A DNA stretch of 64,000 bases, taken from positions 62,001 through 126,000 of the forward strand of contig NZ_JANCPR020000004.1 of the NCBI RefSeq assembly GCF_028657195.3. Direction: 5' to 3'. Under the pieces are notes generated by a model. The model was not told the origin of the DNA, did not search any database, and saw nothing but the letters and a program-made list of their open reading frames with translations. Origin of the DNA: Streptomyces iconiensis (GTDB lineage Bacteria; Actinomycetota; Actinomycetes; Streptomycetales; Streptomycetaceae). This document shows positions 53,265 to 62,068 of this stretch, piece by piece; position 1 is the first letter of the stretch; each line of letters starts with the position of its first letter. Both the position numbers and the translations under genes were made by a program.

Positions 53265-54440
53265 ATGACGGAGCACGGTCCGCAGCCGGTGGAACGTGAA
53301 CTGCCCACCCAGGAAGCCCGCGACCTGCTGACCCTCGTACGCGACCTGGCGCAGCGTGAGATCAGCCCCGTCGCGGCCGAGGGCGAGAGCACCGGCACGT
53401 TTCCCCGTGAGACGTTCAGGCTGCTGTCAGGCTCCGGACTGCTCGGTCTGCCCTACGACGAGGAGTACGGCGGCGGGGGGCAGCCCTACGAGGTCTACCT
53501 CCAGGTGCTGGAGGAACTCGCCGCCGCGCGGCTCACGGTCGGCCTCGGAGTCAGCGTGCACTCCCTCGCGTGCCATGGGCTCGCGCACTTCGGCAGCAAG
53601 GAACAGCGCGCCGAACTGCTTCCCGACATGCTCGGGGGCGGACTCCTGGGCGCCTACTGCCTCTCCGAGCCGGCGTCGGGCTCCGACGCCGCCTCGCTGC
53701 GCACCCGCGCCGTCCGTGACGGCGACGCGTGGGTGCTGGCGGGCACCAAGGCGTGGATCACGCACGGCGGCATCGCGGACTTCTACACCGTCCTCGCCCG
53801 CACCGGCGGTGAAGGCGCGCGCGGGATCACCGCGTTCCTCGTTCCCGGGGACGCCGAGGGGCTCAGCCCGGCGCCGCCCGAGAACAAGATGGGCCTGAAG
53901 GGTTCGCCCACCTCACAGCTCCACTTCGACGGCGTACGTGTGCCCGATTCCCGGCGCATCGGCGAGGAGGGCCAGGGCTTCGCCGTCGCCCTCTCCTCCC
54001 TGGACTCCGGGCGCCTCGGCATCGCCGCATGCGCCATCGGCATCGCGCAGGCGGCATTGGACGAGGCGCTCGCCTATGTCGCGGGGCGCGAGCAATTCGG
54101 CCGCCCCATCGGGGACTTCCAGGGCCTGCGCTTCATGCTCGCCGACATGGGCACCCAGATCGAGGCCGGGCGCGCGCTGTATCTGACGGCGGCACGCAAG
54201 CACGACGCGGGCAAGCCGTTCTCGCGGGAGGCGGCGATGGCCAAGCTGTTCTGTACGGACGCCGCGATGCGCGTCACCACCGACGCCGTCCAACTCCTCG
54301 GCGGATACGGCTACACCGCGGACTTCGCCGTCGAGCGCTATATGCGTGAGGCCAAGGTGCTCCAGATCGTGGAGGGCACCAACCAGATCCAGCGCATGGT
54401 CATCGCGCGCCACCTCGCGGGCCCCGAGAGCGCCCGCTGA
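53265..54440 (+). CDS. acyl-CoA dehydrogenase
   Basis: 391 residues, ATG 53265 with AAGGAGAG upstream. All canonical segments are present: N-terminal helices, CLSEPASGSDAASLRTRA (FAD-contact region), KAWITHGGIADFYTVLART, RREQFGRPI-type AGREQFGRPIGDFQGLRFMLADM, and QLLGGYGYTADFAVERYMREAKVLQIVEGTNQIQR with the catalytic glutamate in VEGT. It oxidises an acyl-CoA to the 2-enoyl-CoA, passing electrons to ETF. It resembles the short- or branched-chain group. Monocistronic and convergent with the SnoaL-like gene. Confidence 0.95.
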   Translation: MTEHGPQPVERELPTQEARDLLTLVRDLAQREISPVAAEGESTGTFPRETFRLLSGSGLLGLPYDEEYGGGGQPYEVYLQVLEELAAARLTVGLGVSVHSLACHGLAHFGSKEQRAELLPDMLGGGLLGAYCLSEPASGSDAASLRTRAVRDGDAWVLAGTKAWITHGGIADFYTVLARTGGEGARGITAFLVPGDAEGLSPAPPENKMGLKGSPTSQLHFDGVRVPDSRRIGEEGQGFAVALSSLDSGRLGIAACAIGIAQAALDEALAYVAGREQFGRPIGDFQGLRFMLADMGTQIEAGRALYLTAARKHDAGKPFSREAAMAKLFCTDAAMRVTTDAVQLLGGYGYTADFAVERYMREAKVLQIVEGTNQIQRMVIARHLAGPESAR

Positions 54441-54485
54441 ACGGGCCGCACCGCGGCGGCCAAGTGACGCCGGAGGCGGCCGGGT

Positions 54486-54983
54486 TCAGGAGGGGAGCGG
54501 CTCCCCTCCTGCCTGGGCCACGTCCTCGTGCAGGTGCACGATGCGCCAGTGCCCCGTACCCGAGCGCCTCAACACCGCCGTGTTGCGTACCAGTTCCGGG
54601 CTGAACCTGCCGGGGCCGAACTCCACACGCAGCCAGTACCGCAGCACCGCCGTGTCCCCGAAGACCTCCGCCACCGGGTCGTACGCGGTCACGCCCGTCT
54701 CGGCCGGGGCGCCGCCCGGTACGGGAGCGGGGCGCGCGGCCCGTACGCGCTCCAGATCGGCCCTGCCGCGCAGCAGCCCAGGAACGGCCGAGTCCCAGAT
54801 GGTGGCCTCCGGATCGAGGCACGCGTCGATGGCCTCGCGGTCACCCGTCTCGTAGGCCGCGTACATCCCCGTGAGCAGCGACCACACGACCCCGGCTTCG
54901 CCCGCGGGCTGCGGTGTGTGCGCGGCGGGGGTGTGCGGTTCCGGGATGTGCGGTTCCGGGGTGTGCGGTGTGTGCGTGGGCAT
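54486..54983 (-). CDS. SnoaL/NTF2-like domain protein
   Basis: 165 residues from ATG 54983; an AAGGAG lies ~12 nt upstream, a little far. An N-terminal His/Pro/Thr repeat (TPHTPEPHIPEPHTPAAHTP) comes from a 15-bp DNA repeat. The rest is one NTF2-like cone fold: LLTGMYAAYETGDREAIDACLDPEATIWDS, GRADLERVR, VFGDTAVLRYWLRVEFG, and WRIVHLHEDVA. Such proteins are ketosteroid-isomerase-like enzymes or ligand binders; the role is unknown. It diverges from the hydantoinase pair. Confidence 0.82.
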   Translation of the reverse strand: MPTHTPHTPEPHIPEPHTPAAHTPQPAGEAGVVWSLLTGMYAAYETGDREAIDACLDPEATIWDSAVPGLLRGRADLERVRAARPAPVPGGAPAETGVTAYDPVAEVFGDTAVLRYWLRVEFGPGRFSPELVRNTAVLRRSGTGHWRIVHLHEDVAQAGGEPLPS

Positions 54984-55149
54984 GCGGTCGCGGGGCTCCT
55001 TCTTGTGGTGGGGCGGGCCGCTCACGTTAGCCAGCGGGCCCCGGTGCGCCGCGCACCGTGTGCGCTCTCCGGCCGTGCTCGGCGCACCTGGGCCGCGCCC
55101 GGCGGCTGGGTAGCGTCTCGACGATCCCCAGACGGAGCCGGGAGGCGGC

Positions 55150-57198
55150 ATGACATACAGGGTTGCCATGGACATCGGTGGCACCTTCACCGACGTGGTC
55201 GCGTACGACGAGGAGCGGGGCACTTTCGCCGCGGCGAAGGCGGCGACCACGCCTGCCGACCTCGCCGAGGGCGTCTTCGCCGCGCTCGGCAGAGCCGTGG
55301 AATCACCGGGCGACATCTCGTTCTTCGTGCACGGCACCACCCAGGGGCTCAACGCGCTGCTGGAGCGCAAGGGCGCGCGCGTGCTCCTGCTGGCCTCGGC
55401 CGGGATGCGCGACGTCTACCACATCGCGCGCGGCAACCGCGACCGCATGTTCGACCTCAAGTACCGCAAGCCGACGCCCCTGGTGGACCGCTCCGCCACG
55501 GCCGAGGCGGGCGGGCGGCTCGACTCGCGCGGCACCGAGACCGAGCCACTGGACGAGCGGGCCGTACGCGCGGCTGCCGCCCGCGCGCGCGACGAGGGGT
55601 TCGACGCCGTAGCCGTCTGCCTGCTGTTCGCCTACGCCAACCCGGCGCACGAACTGCGCGCGGGCGAGATCCTCCGCGAAGAGTTGGGGGACGACGTCCT
55701 CGTGGTCCTCTCCCACCAGGTGGCCCGGGAATGGCGCGAGTACGAGCGGACCTCCTCCGCCGTGCTGGAGGCGTACACGGGCCCTGTCGTGCGGGGCTAC
55801 CTCAACCGGATCGAGGACCGCTTCGCCGCACGCGGACTGACCGTCCCCGTGCAGGTCATGCAGTCGTCGGGCGGCATCGTCAACGCCTCCTTCGCCCGTG
55901 TCCACCCCCTCCAGACGCTGCTGTCGGGGCCCGTCGGCGGCACCATGGGAGGAACCGCGGCCGGCGCACTGCTCGGCCGCCCCAACGCCATCTGCGTCGA
56001 CATGGGCGGCACCTCCTTCGATGTCTCCCTCGTCCTCGACGGCCGCCCCGATGTCTCGTCGGAGGGCGCGGCCGACGGCTTCCCCGTGCTGATGCCGCTG
56101 GTCAACCTGCACACGATCGGTGCGGGCGGCGGCTCGCTCGCCTATGCGGAGGCGGGCGGACTGCGCGTGGGACCCGAGTCGGCCGGCGCCGTACCCGGGC
56201 CCGCCTGTTACGGGCGCGGCGGCACCCGTGCCACCGTCACGGACGCCAACGTCGTACTGGGACGTGTCGACCCCGACTGGTTCGCCGGCGGACACATGAC
56301 CCTCGACACCGGCGCCGCGCATACGGCTGTCGCTTCCCTGGCGAATGAACTGGGCCTGGAAACAGGGGAGTTGGCGAGCGGTATCTGTGACGTGGCGAAC
56401 GCCAAGATGGCCCAGGCGATCCGCACCCTCACCGTCGAACACGGCCGTGAACCGCGCGAGTTCGTGCTGCTCGCCTTCGGCGGCGCGGGACCCGTGCACG
56501 CCGCGGCACTCGCGCGCGAGCTGGGCATCGACGAGGTCGTCGTACCGCGCTTCCCGGGGGCCTTCTCCGCGTGGGGCATGCTCGGTACCGAGGTGAGGCG
56601 CGACCTCGTCCGGCAGTTCTTCACCCCCGGCGACGCACTCGACGGCGCCGCCATGTCCGGGGCACTCGGTTCGCTGGAGACCGAGGCACGCCACGCACTC
56701 GCCGAACAGGGGGTGCCCGCCGAGCGGCGGCGCGTCGAACACGCCGTCGACATGCGGTACGAGGGCCAGGACTACACGCTGACCGTGCCGCTCTCCGGCG
56801 CCGGCGAACCCGCGGACGAGGGGTTCGGCGCCGAGGCGGCCCGGCGCTTCGCCGCGCTCCACGCGCGCCGCTACGGCCATGCCACCCCCGAGGCGCCCGT
56901 CGAGTTCGTCACCCTGCGCACCACGGCGTTCGGCGGCCTGCCGGGGATGACGCCCGAGCCCTACGCGCCCGAACCGGCACCCGGCGGGGCCGCCGCGGCG
57001 ACCGTCAAGCGCGTCACCTTCGACGGCACAGCGCACGACACCCCCGTCCTGCGCCGCGAACACCTCGCGCCCGGCACCCATGTGCCCGGACCGGCCGTCG
57101 TGGTCGAGGCCACCTCCACCACCGTGATCCCGCCGGACTCGGCCGCCACGGTCGACCCGAACGGCTTCCTCGTTCTCAAGATCGGAGCTGCCGCGTGA
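55150..57198 (+). CDS. hydantoinase/oxoprolinase family protein, A subunit
   Basis: 682 residues, ATG 55150 with GGGAGG upstream. An ASKHA-type ATP-binding fold is shown by the start MDIGGTFTDVVAYDEERG (phosphate 1), FFVHGTTQGLNALLERKGARV, DMGGTSFDVSLV (second phosphate motif) and AFGGAGPVHAAALARELGI. It forms an ATP-dependent amidohydrolase (N-methylhydantoin or 5-oxoproline type) or a ketone carboxylase with the B subunit encoded next, whose start overlaps its stop (GTGA). Substrate unknown. Confidence 0.93.
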   Translation: MTYRVAMDIGGTFTDVVAYDEERGTFAAAKAATTPADLAEGVFAALGRAVESPGDISFFVHGTTQGLNALLERKGARVLLLASAGMRDVYHIARGNRDRMFDLKYRKPTPLVDRSATAEAGGRLDSRGTETEPLDERAVRAAAARARDEGFDAVAVCLLFAYANPAHELRAGEILREELGDDVLVVLSHQVAREWREYERTSSAVLEAYTGPVVRGYLNRIEDRFAARGLTVPVQVMQSSGGIVNASFARVHPLQTLLSGPVGGTMGGTAAGALLGRPNAICVDMGGTSFDVSLVLDGRPDVSSEGAADGFPVLMPLVNLHTIGAGGGSLAYAEAGGLRVGPESAGAVPGPACYGRGGTRATVTDANVVLGRVDPDWFAGGHMTLDTGAAHTAVASLANELGLETGELASGICDVANAKMAQAIRTLTVEHGREPREFVLLAFGGAGPVHAAALARELGIDEVVVPRFPGAFSAWGMLGTEVRRDLVRQFFTPGDALDGAAMSGALGSLETEARHALAEQGVPAERRRVEHAVDMRYEGQDYTLTVPLSGAGEPADEGFGAEAARRFAALHARRYGHATPEAPVEFVTLRTTAFGGLPGMTPEPYAPEPAPGGAAAATVKRVTFDGTAHDTPVLRREHLAPGTHVPGPAVVVEATSTTVIPPDSAATVDPNGFLVLKIGAAA

Positions 57199-58979
57199 CC
57201 GCCGAAGCCCGTACCGCCGATGCCCGTACCGCCGAAGCGCGCACCACCCGAACCCGTACGGCCGGAGCGCGTACCGCCCAGGTCCACCCCATCGACCCCG
57301 TGACCACGGAGATCATCCGCTGCGCGCTGCTCCAGGCCGCGGAGGACATGAACACCACGCTCATCAGGTCCGCTTACACGCCCACCATCTACGAGGCCAA
57401 GGACTGCGCCGTCGCGCTCCTGGACCGGGACCACCATGTGCTCGGCCAGTCCTCGGGGCTGCCGATCTTCCTCGGGAACCTGGAGGAGTGCACCCGCGCG
57501 ACCGAGCGCATGTACGGCGCCGAGGTCTGGCGCCCCGGTGACGTGTGGCTCCTCAACGACTCGTACATCGGCGGCACCCACCTCAACGACGTCACCGTCT
57601 ACGCGCCGATCTTCAGCGGGGAGGGGGGCAGCGAGGAGCTGATCGGGTTCGCCGCCTCGCGGGCCCACTGGATCGACATGGGTTCCAAGGACCCCGGCGG
57701 CTCGATGGACTCCACCACCATCTACCAGGAGGGCCTGCGCATGGGCCCGTTGAAGGTCTACGAGGCGGGTGAGCCCTGCGAGCTGACCCACCAGCTCATC
57801 GCCACCAACGTGCGTTTCCCGCAGCCGACACTCGGTGACATGCGGGCCCAGGTCGCCTGCGCGCGTACGGGAGCACGCCGGCTCACCGAGATCGTGGAGC
57901 GGTGGGGCACCGGCACGGTGCTCGCGGCCCGTGACGCGATCTTCGCGCAGACCGAACGTCTGGAGCGCGAGCAGATCGCCGCCATCCCCGACGGCACCTA
58001 CGAGGCCACGGGTCATCTCGACAACGACGGCATCGACCTCGGCACCCCGCTGCGGGTCACCGTGCGGGTCGAGATCGCGGGCGAGCGTATGACCGTCGAC
58101 GTCACCGACTGCGCCGAGCAGGCGACGGGGCCCGTCAACTGCGGCGCGGCGCAGACCGTCGCCGCCTGCCGCGTCGGCTACAAGCTGCTGGTGAGCGGCG
58201 AAGTGCCCCTCAACGGCGGCTCGTTCAGGCCGCTGGAGGTGCTGACCAGGCCCGGAACCATGCTCGCGGCCGTCGAACCTGCGGCCTGCCAGTACTACTA
58301 CTCGCACCTGGGCCTCGTCATCGACCTCGTCGTACGCGCCCTCGCGCCCGCCGTGCCCGAGCGCGCCGCGGCGGCCAGCTACGGCGACTCGATGATCGTC
58401 CAGCTGACCGGCACCGACCCGCGTACGGGCAAGCTGTTCGTCTCGCAGGAGGCGACGGTCGGCGGCTGGGGTGCGTGGGACGCGCAGGACGGCGAGTCCT
58501 GCCTGATCAACAACGTCAACGGCTCCCTGCGCGACATGCCCGTCGAGGTGCTGGAGACGCTCTTCCCCGTACGTGTCGAGGAGTACACGGTCCGCACGGA
58601 CTCCGGCGGCGCGGGACGCACCCGGGGCGGGAACGGTGTCGTACGGCAGTACCGCTTCGCAGCCGACCAGAAGCTCTCGCTGTGGTGGGAGCGTTCGGTC
58701 ACTCCCGCGTGGGGCCTGTTCGGCGGCGAGGACGGCACCCCGCCCCGCGTCACCCTCAACCCCGGTACGCCGGACGAACGTTCGCTGCTGAAGGCCAACG
58801 CGCTCGCCGTGCGCGCGGGCGACGTCCTGCGCTGCGAGTCGGGCGGCGGAGGCGGTTACGGTCCGGCCGCCGAACGGGCGGCGGACGCCGTACGCGAGGA
58901 CGTACGCCAGGGACTGCTGACACCCGGAGCAGCGGTGAGCGCCTACGGCTCCGGCGAGCGGGAGACCTCCGGAGGCTGA
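57195..58979 (+). CDS. hydantoinase B/oxoprolinase family protein
   Basis: 594 residues, GTG 57195 overlapping the A-subunit stop. The HyuB fold is seen in IDPVTTEIIRCALLQAAEDMNTTLIRSAYTP, DVWLLNDSYIGGTHLNDVTVY, ASRAHWIDMG, and near the end DSGGAGRTRGGNGVVRQY and GGGGGYGPAAERAADAVREDV. The metal-binding region (ND-x-Y-x-GGTH) is intact. The N-terminal ~30 residues are a TAEAR/TADAR repeat from 15-bp DNA units. The pair is convergent with a LuxR-type two-component system. Confidence 0.93.
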   Translation: MTAEARTADARTAEARTTRTRTAGARTAQVHPIDPVTTEIIRCALLQAAEDMNTTLIRSAYTPTIYEAKDCAVALLDRDHHVLGQSSGLPIFLGNLEECTRATERMYGAEVWRPGDVWLLNDSYIGGTHLNDVTVYAPIFSGEGGSEELIGFAASRAHWIDMGSKDPGGSMDSTTIYQEGLRMGPLKVYEAGEPCELTHQLIATNVRFPQPTLGDMRAQVACARTGARRLTEIVERWGTGTVLAARDAIFAQTERLEREQIAAIPDGTYEATGHLDNDGIDLGTPLRVTVRVEIAGERMTVDVTDCAEQATGPVNCGAAQTVAACRVGYKLLVSGEVPLNGGSFRPLEVLTRPGTMLAAVEPAACQYYYSHLGLVIDLVVRALAPAVPERAAAASYGDSMIVQLTGTDPRTGKLFVSQEATVGGWGAWDAQDGESCLINNVNGSLRDMPVEVLETLFPVRVEEYTVRTDSGGAGRTRGGNGVVRQYRFAADQKLSLWWERSVTPAWGLFGGEDGTPPRVTLNPGTPDERSLLKANALAVRAGDVLRCESGGGGGYGPAAERAADAVREDVRQGLLTPGAAVSAYGSGERETSGG

Positions 58980-59036
58980 TCCGGCACAACTCCCCGGCGC
59001 GGAGGCCCCGTCCACCCGCCTGTGAGGGCACGCGTC

Positions 59037-59690
59037 TCACCCGCCGGTGAGGCCCGCGTCGCGGCACAGCAGTGCCGCCTGGACCCTGTTGCCGACGTCC
59101 AGGGCCGTGAGGATGCGGCTGACGTGGGCCTTGACGGTGCTCTCGCGCATGCCCAGGCGCTGGGCGATGTCGGCGTTGGGCACGCCTTCGGCGAGCAGGC
59201 CCAGTACGTCCCGCTCGCGCGGCGTGAGCCGGTCGACGCGGGCCCGTGCCGTGCTGGAGGCAGGGCGTGTCTCCCGGTGGAAGCGGTCGATCACCCTGCG
59301 GGCGGCCGAGGGATGGAGCATCGCGGAGCCGGACGCGACCACGTGCACGGCGCGGAGAATCTCGGGCGGGTCGGCGTCCTTGAGCAGGAACCCGTCGGCT
59401 CCGGCCGCGAGCGCGTCGTACACGTACTCGTCCAGATCGAAGGTGGTCAAGGTGATCACGTGCGGCGGCCTGGGGAGCGCGCGCAGTCTCGCGGTCGCCG
59501 CGATGCCGTCCAGCCGGGGCATCCGCACATCCACCAGCGCCACATCGACCTGGCGTTCAGCGGCACGTTCGACGGCCTCCAGCCCGTCGGCTGCCTGCGC
59601 GACGACCTCGACGTCGGTATCGCCTTCGAGGAGGTCGGTGAGTCCGAGGCGGACGAGGGCGTCATCGTCGACGATCATGGCGCGGATCAA
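59037..59690 (-). CDS. LuxR-family (NarL-type) response regulator
   Basis: 217 residues. TTG start 59690 preceded by GGGGA fits the usual MIRAMIVDDDALVRLGL opening, and this start overlaps the kinase stop (TTGA). Receiver domain: acidic VDDD, phospho-acceptor Asp in VDVALVDVRMPRLDG, Thr in ITLTTFDLDEY, Lys in FLLKD. C-terminal HTH: LTPRERDVLGLLAEGVPNADIAQRLGMRESTVKAHVSRIL. It acts with the kinase encoded just upstream; target unknown. Confidence 0.94.
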   Translation of the reverse strand: MIRAMIVDDDALVRLGLTDLLEGDTDVEVVAQAADGLEAVERAAERQVDVALVDVRMPRLDGIAATARLRALPRPPHVITLTTFDLDEYVYDALAAGADGFLLKDADPPEILRAVHVVASGSAMLHPSAARRVIDRFHRETRPASSTARARVDRLTPRERDVLGLLAEGVPNADIAQRLGMRESTVKAHVSRILTALDVGNRVQAALLCRDAGLTGG

Positions 59691-60961
59691 CGGAGTTCCC
59701 CGTTCATGGAGTTGAGAGAATTCAGGGAGTCGGGGGAGTCGAGGGAATTCATGGGGTTGCGGGAGCCCGGGGAGTCCAGGGAGCCCTTCTGGAGGTCGGC
59801 CGGCTGGGGGATGCGGGCGGCCACCCGCCACGTTCCGTCCTCACGCGCCCCCGTCTCCAGGTGTCCGCCCAGCGCCTCGACGCGTTCGGCCAGGCCGACG
59901 AGACCGAAGCCGGGCGGTACGCCGGTCGGTACGGCCGAACGCGGGTGCCCCGGGCCGGAGTTGGTGACCTCGACGAAGGTCGCGGGCGGCCCGTACGTCA
60001 CGCTGACCCCCGCCGGGGAGCCGCCCGCGTGCTTGCGCGCGTTGGTCAGCGCCTCCTGCACCAGGCGGTACACCGCGAGCTGGTGCGCGGCCGGCACCCG
60101 CGCGGGGTCGCCCTCGACGGCCGCCTCGACCTGCTGTCCCGCCGCACGTGCCTCGGCCAGGAGCCCGTCGATCTCGCGCAGCGCGGGCGCCGTGGAGCGG
60201 CACTCCGGATCGCGGAGCGCGCCCAGTACGTCGCGCAGGTCGCCGAGCGCCTCGGTCGAGGCCGTACGCAGCAGCGCCACACGCTCGGCCACCGCCTCGG
60301 GCAGCCCGTCCCCGCGAGTGGTCAGTACGCCGGTGTGCAGCGCGATCAGGCTCAGACGGTGTGCGAGTACGTCGTGCATCTCGCCGGCGATGGCGGCACG
60401 TTCGGCCAGCCGCGCCGCCTGTTCGCGCAGCTCCCGTTCGACGCGCAGGTGCTCCACGCGGGCCGCGAGCGCCTCCACCAGCCGGCGCCTGTTGCCCGCC
60501 CACAGCCCGAGCACGACCGCGAGGACCAGCGGCAGCGCGGGCCCGTAGGCACGGGTCATCCAGAGGCCGGCCTCCGGAGTCAGCAGGATGTTCACGCCCA
60601 GTGCGGCGACCACGCAGCACAGCGCCTCACGGACGCGGTGCCGGGTCGCGAGGCCGAACACCCCCACCAGCAGCGGCAGGAGCAGCGCCCACCCCGCGGC
60701 GGCGACCACGGTGACCACCGCGACGGCACGCGGCCATCTGCGCCGCCCCGCCAGCGCGAGACCGGCGGCGAGCGCGGCGACGACGGGCGGATCACCGAGG
60801 CCGCCCCCGCCGGCCCCGACGCTCGCCTCCTGTGCGGAAACGGCCGTCACCACCGCCACCAGCGCGGCGTCCGCACCCACGGTGCGGAGCCACCTGTGCC
60901 GTTCCGTAGACCGGAACCACCAGTTCCATCGGGTCACCAGAAGGCCGCCGCATACGCTCAC
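59687..60961 (-). CDS. sensor histidine kinase (NarL-type, HisKA_3)
   Basis: 424 residues from GTG 60961. The N-terminal half has about four to six membrane segments (AAGWALLLPLLVGVFGLATR, LPLVLAVVLGLWAGN). The phospho-acceptor His is in IAGEMHDVLAHRLSLIALHTGVL (HisKA_3). The ATPase domain has VYRLVQEALTNARKHAGG (N box) and GFGLVGLAERVEALGGHLETG (G box). The C-terminal tail (NPMNSLDSPDSLNSLNSMNG) is a 9-bp-repeat product. Typical of small actinobacterial DesK/NarX-like kinases; signal unknown. Confidence 0.93.
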   Translation of the reverse strand: MSVCGGLLVTRWNWWFRSTERHRWLRTVGADAALVAVVTAVSAQEASVGAGGGGLGDPPVVAALAAGLALAGRRRWPRAVAVVTVVAAAGWALLLPLLVGVFGLATRHRVREALCCVVAALGVNILLTPEAGLWMTRAYGPALPLVLAVVLGLWAGNRRRLVEALAARVEHLRVERELREQAARLAERAAIAGEMHDVLAHRLSLIALHTGVLTTRGDGLPEAVAERVALLRTASTEALGDLRDVLGALRDPECRSTAPALREIDGLLAEARAAGQQVEAAVEGDPARVPAAHQLAVYRLVQEALTNARKHAGGSPAGVSVTYGPPATFVEVTNSGPGHPRSAVPTGVPPGFGLVGLAERVEALGGHLETGAREDGTWRVAARIPQPADLQKGSLDSPGSRNPMNSLDSPDSLNSLNSMNGELR

Positions 60962-61093
60962 CCGCCCACCGTAGGCAGCCGCAGCGCGCCTCCACTTCCT
61001 CCGTTCGGAGGGGACGGGCCCCGACCTTCGTAGGGGGTGACCGTCGCAGGAAGGCGGATTCTGGAGCCGCTCGGCCTTCCTAGTTTCGGGTCC

Positions 61094-62068
61094 ATGGACG
61101 ACCGTGAGACCCCAGCCGCCCCTGCCCCGGCAAGGCGCGGCCCCGAAACCCTGATGTTCCTGGCCGAAGCCCTACGGGACATCCGCACCACCGGCGCCGT
61201 CGCACCCAGCGGACGCCGCCTGGCCCACCTGCTCACCGAACCGCTGCGGGGGCGGCAGGACAGCGCGCTGCGGGTGCTGGAGGCGGGAGCCGGAACCGGC
61301 TCGGTCACCCGTTCCCTCATTCCGCTTCTGGGCCCCGACAGCCATCTGGACATAGCGGAGGCCAACCCCCGCTTCGCCGCGCGCCTCTCCCGCCTCGTGA
61401 GCGCACACCCCGGTCAGGCCGCCGACGGGCCGGCGCCCTGCGGGGTCCGGGTGCACCCGGAGCGCGTCGAGCGGCTGGAACCCGGACAGGGTTACGACGT
61501 CATCGTCTCCGGGCTGCCCTTCGCGAACTTCGCCCCCGCGGACGTTGAGACGATCATGGACCGCTATCTGGAACTGCTGCGTCCCGGCGGCACACTGACC
61601 TACTTCTCCTACCTCGGCACCGCGGCGGTCCGCCGCCTGCTGCCCCGCGCGCGCTGCGCCAGGCACCGTGAGGTGGAGGCGCTCATGGACGGATACCGGC
61701 GCCGCTGCGGCGCCACCTCCAGGACCGTCCTCGCCAACCTCCCGCCCGCGAGGGTCTGGAGCCTGCCGAGCCCTCTGCGTCCCCCGGGCCGCTTCCTACC
61801 GGACCCCTTCGCCGAGCAGCACGCGGGCGTCGCCGGGGAGTACGCCGCCGCTCGGGATGCGGCCGAGCGGGACGCGGGGGAGCAGGGTGCGGGCGCCGGA
61901 CGAGGTGTCGTCCGGCGCGGACGGGATGCGGCCGGGCGCGGGGCGCGCCGGGATGGGGCAGGGGCCGGGGCTGGGGCTGGGGCGACCGGGACCGGGGCCG
62001 GGCCCGGCGCGGGGGCAGGGACCGTGACCGGGTCCGGCACAGGGGCCGGGGCAGGGGTGTCACGGTGA
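61094..62068 (+). CDS. class I SAM-dependent methyltransferase (phospholipid-type)
   Basis: 324 residues from ATG 61094. SAM motif I is LRVLEAGAGTGSVTRSLIPLLG, preceded by the opening PETLMFLAEALRDIRTTGAVAPSGRRLAHLL, which is typical of phospholipid N-methyltransferase-like proteins. VSGLPFANFAPADVETIMDRYLELLRPGG supplies later motifs. Its stop overlaps the DedA gene start (GTGA), and DedA proteins are membrane lipid transporters, so the pair may act on membrane lipids. The last ~80 residues are a Gly/Ala/Thr repeat tail. There is no clear ribosome binding site; TAGTTT at 61081-61086 suggests a leaderless message. Confidence 0.82.
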   Translation: MDDRETPAAPAPARRGPETLMFLAEALRDIRTTGAVAPSGRRLAHLLTEPLRGRQDSALRVLEAGAGTGSVTRSLIPLLGPDSHLDIAEANPRFAARLSRLVSAHPGQAADGPAPCGVRVHPERVERLEPGQGYDVIVSGLPFANFAPADVETIMDRYLELLRPGGTLTYFSYLGTAAVRRLLPRARCARHREVEALMDGYRRRCGATSRTVLANLPPARVWSLPSPLRPPGRFLPDPFAEQHAGVAGEYAAARDAAERDAGEQGAGAGRGVVRRGRDAAGRGARRDGAGAGAGAGATGTGAGPGAGAGTVTGSGTGAGAGVSR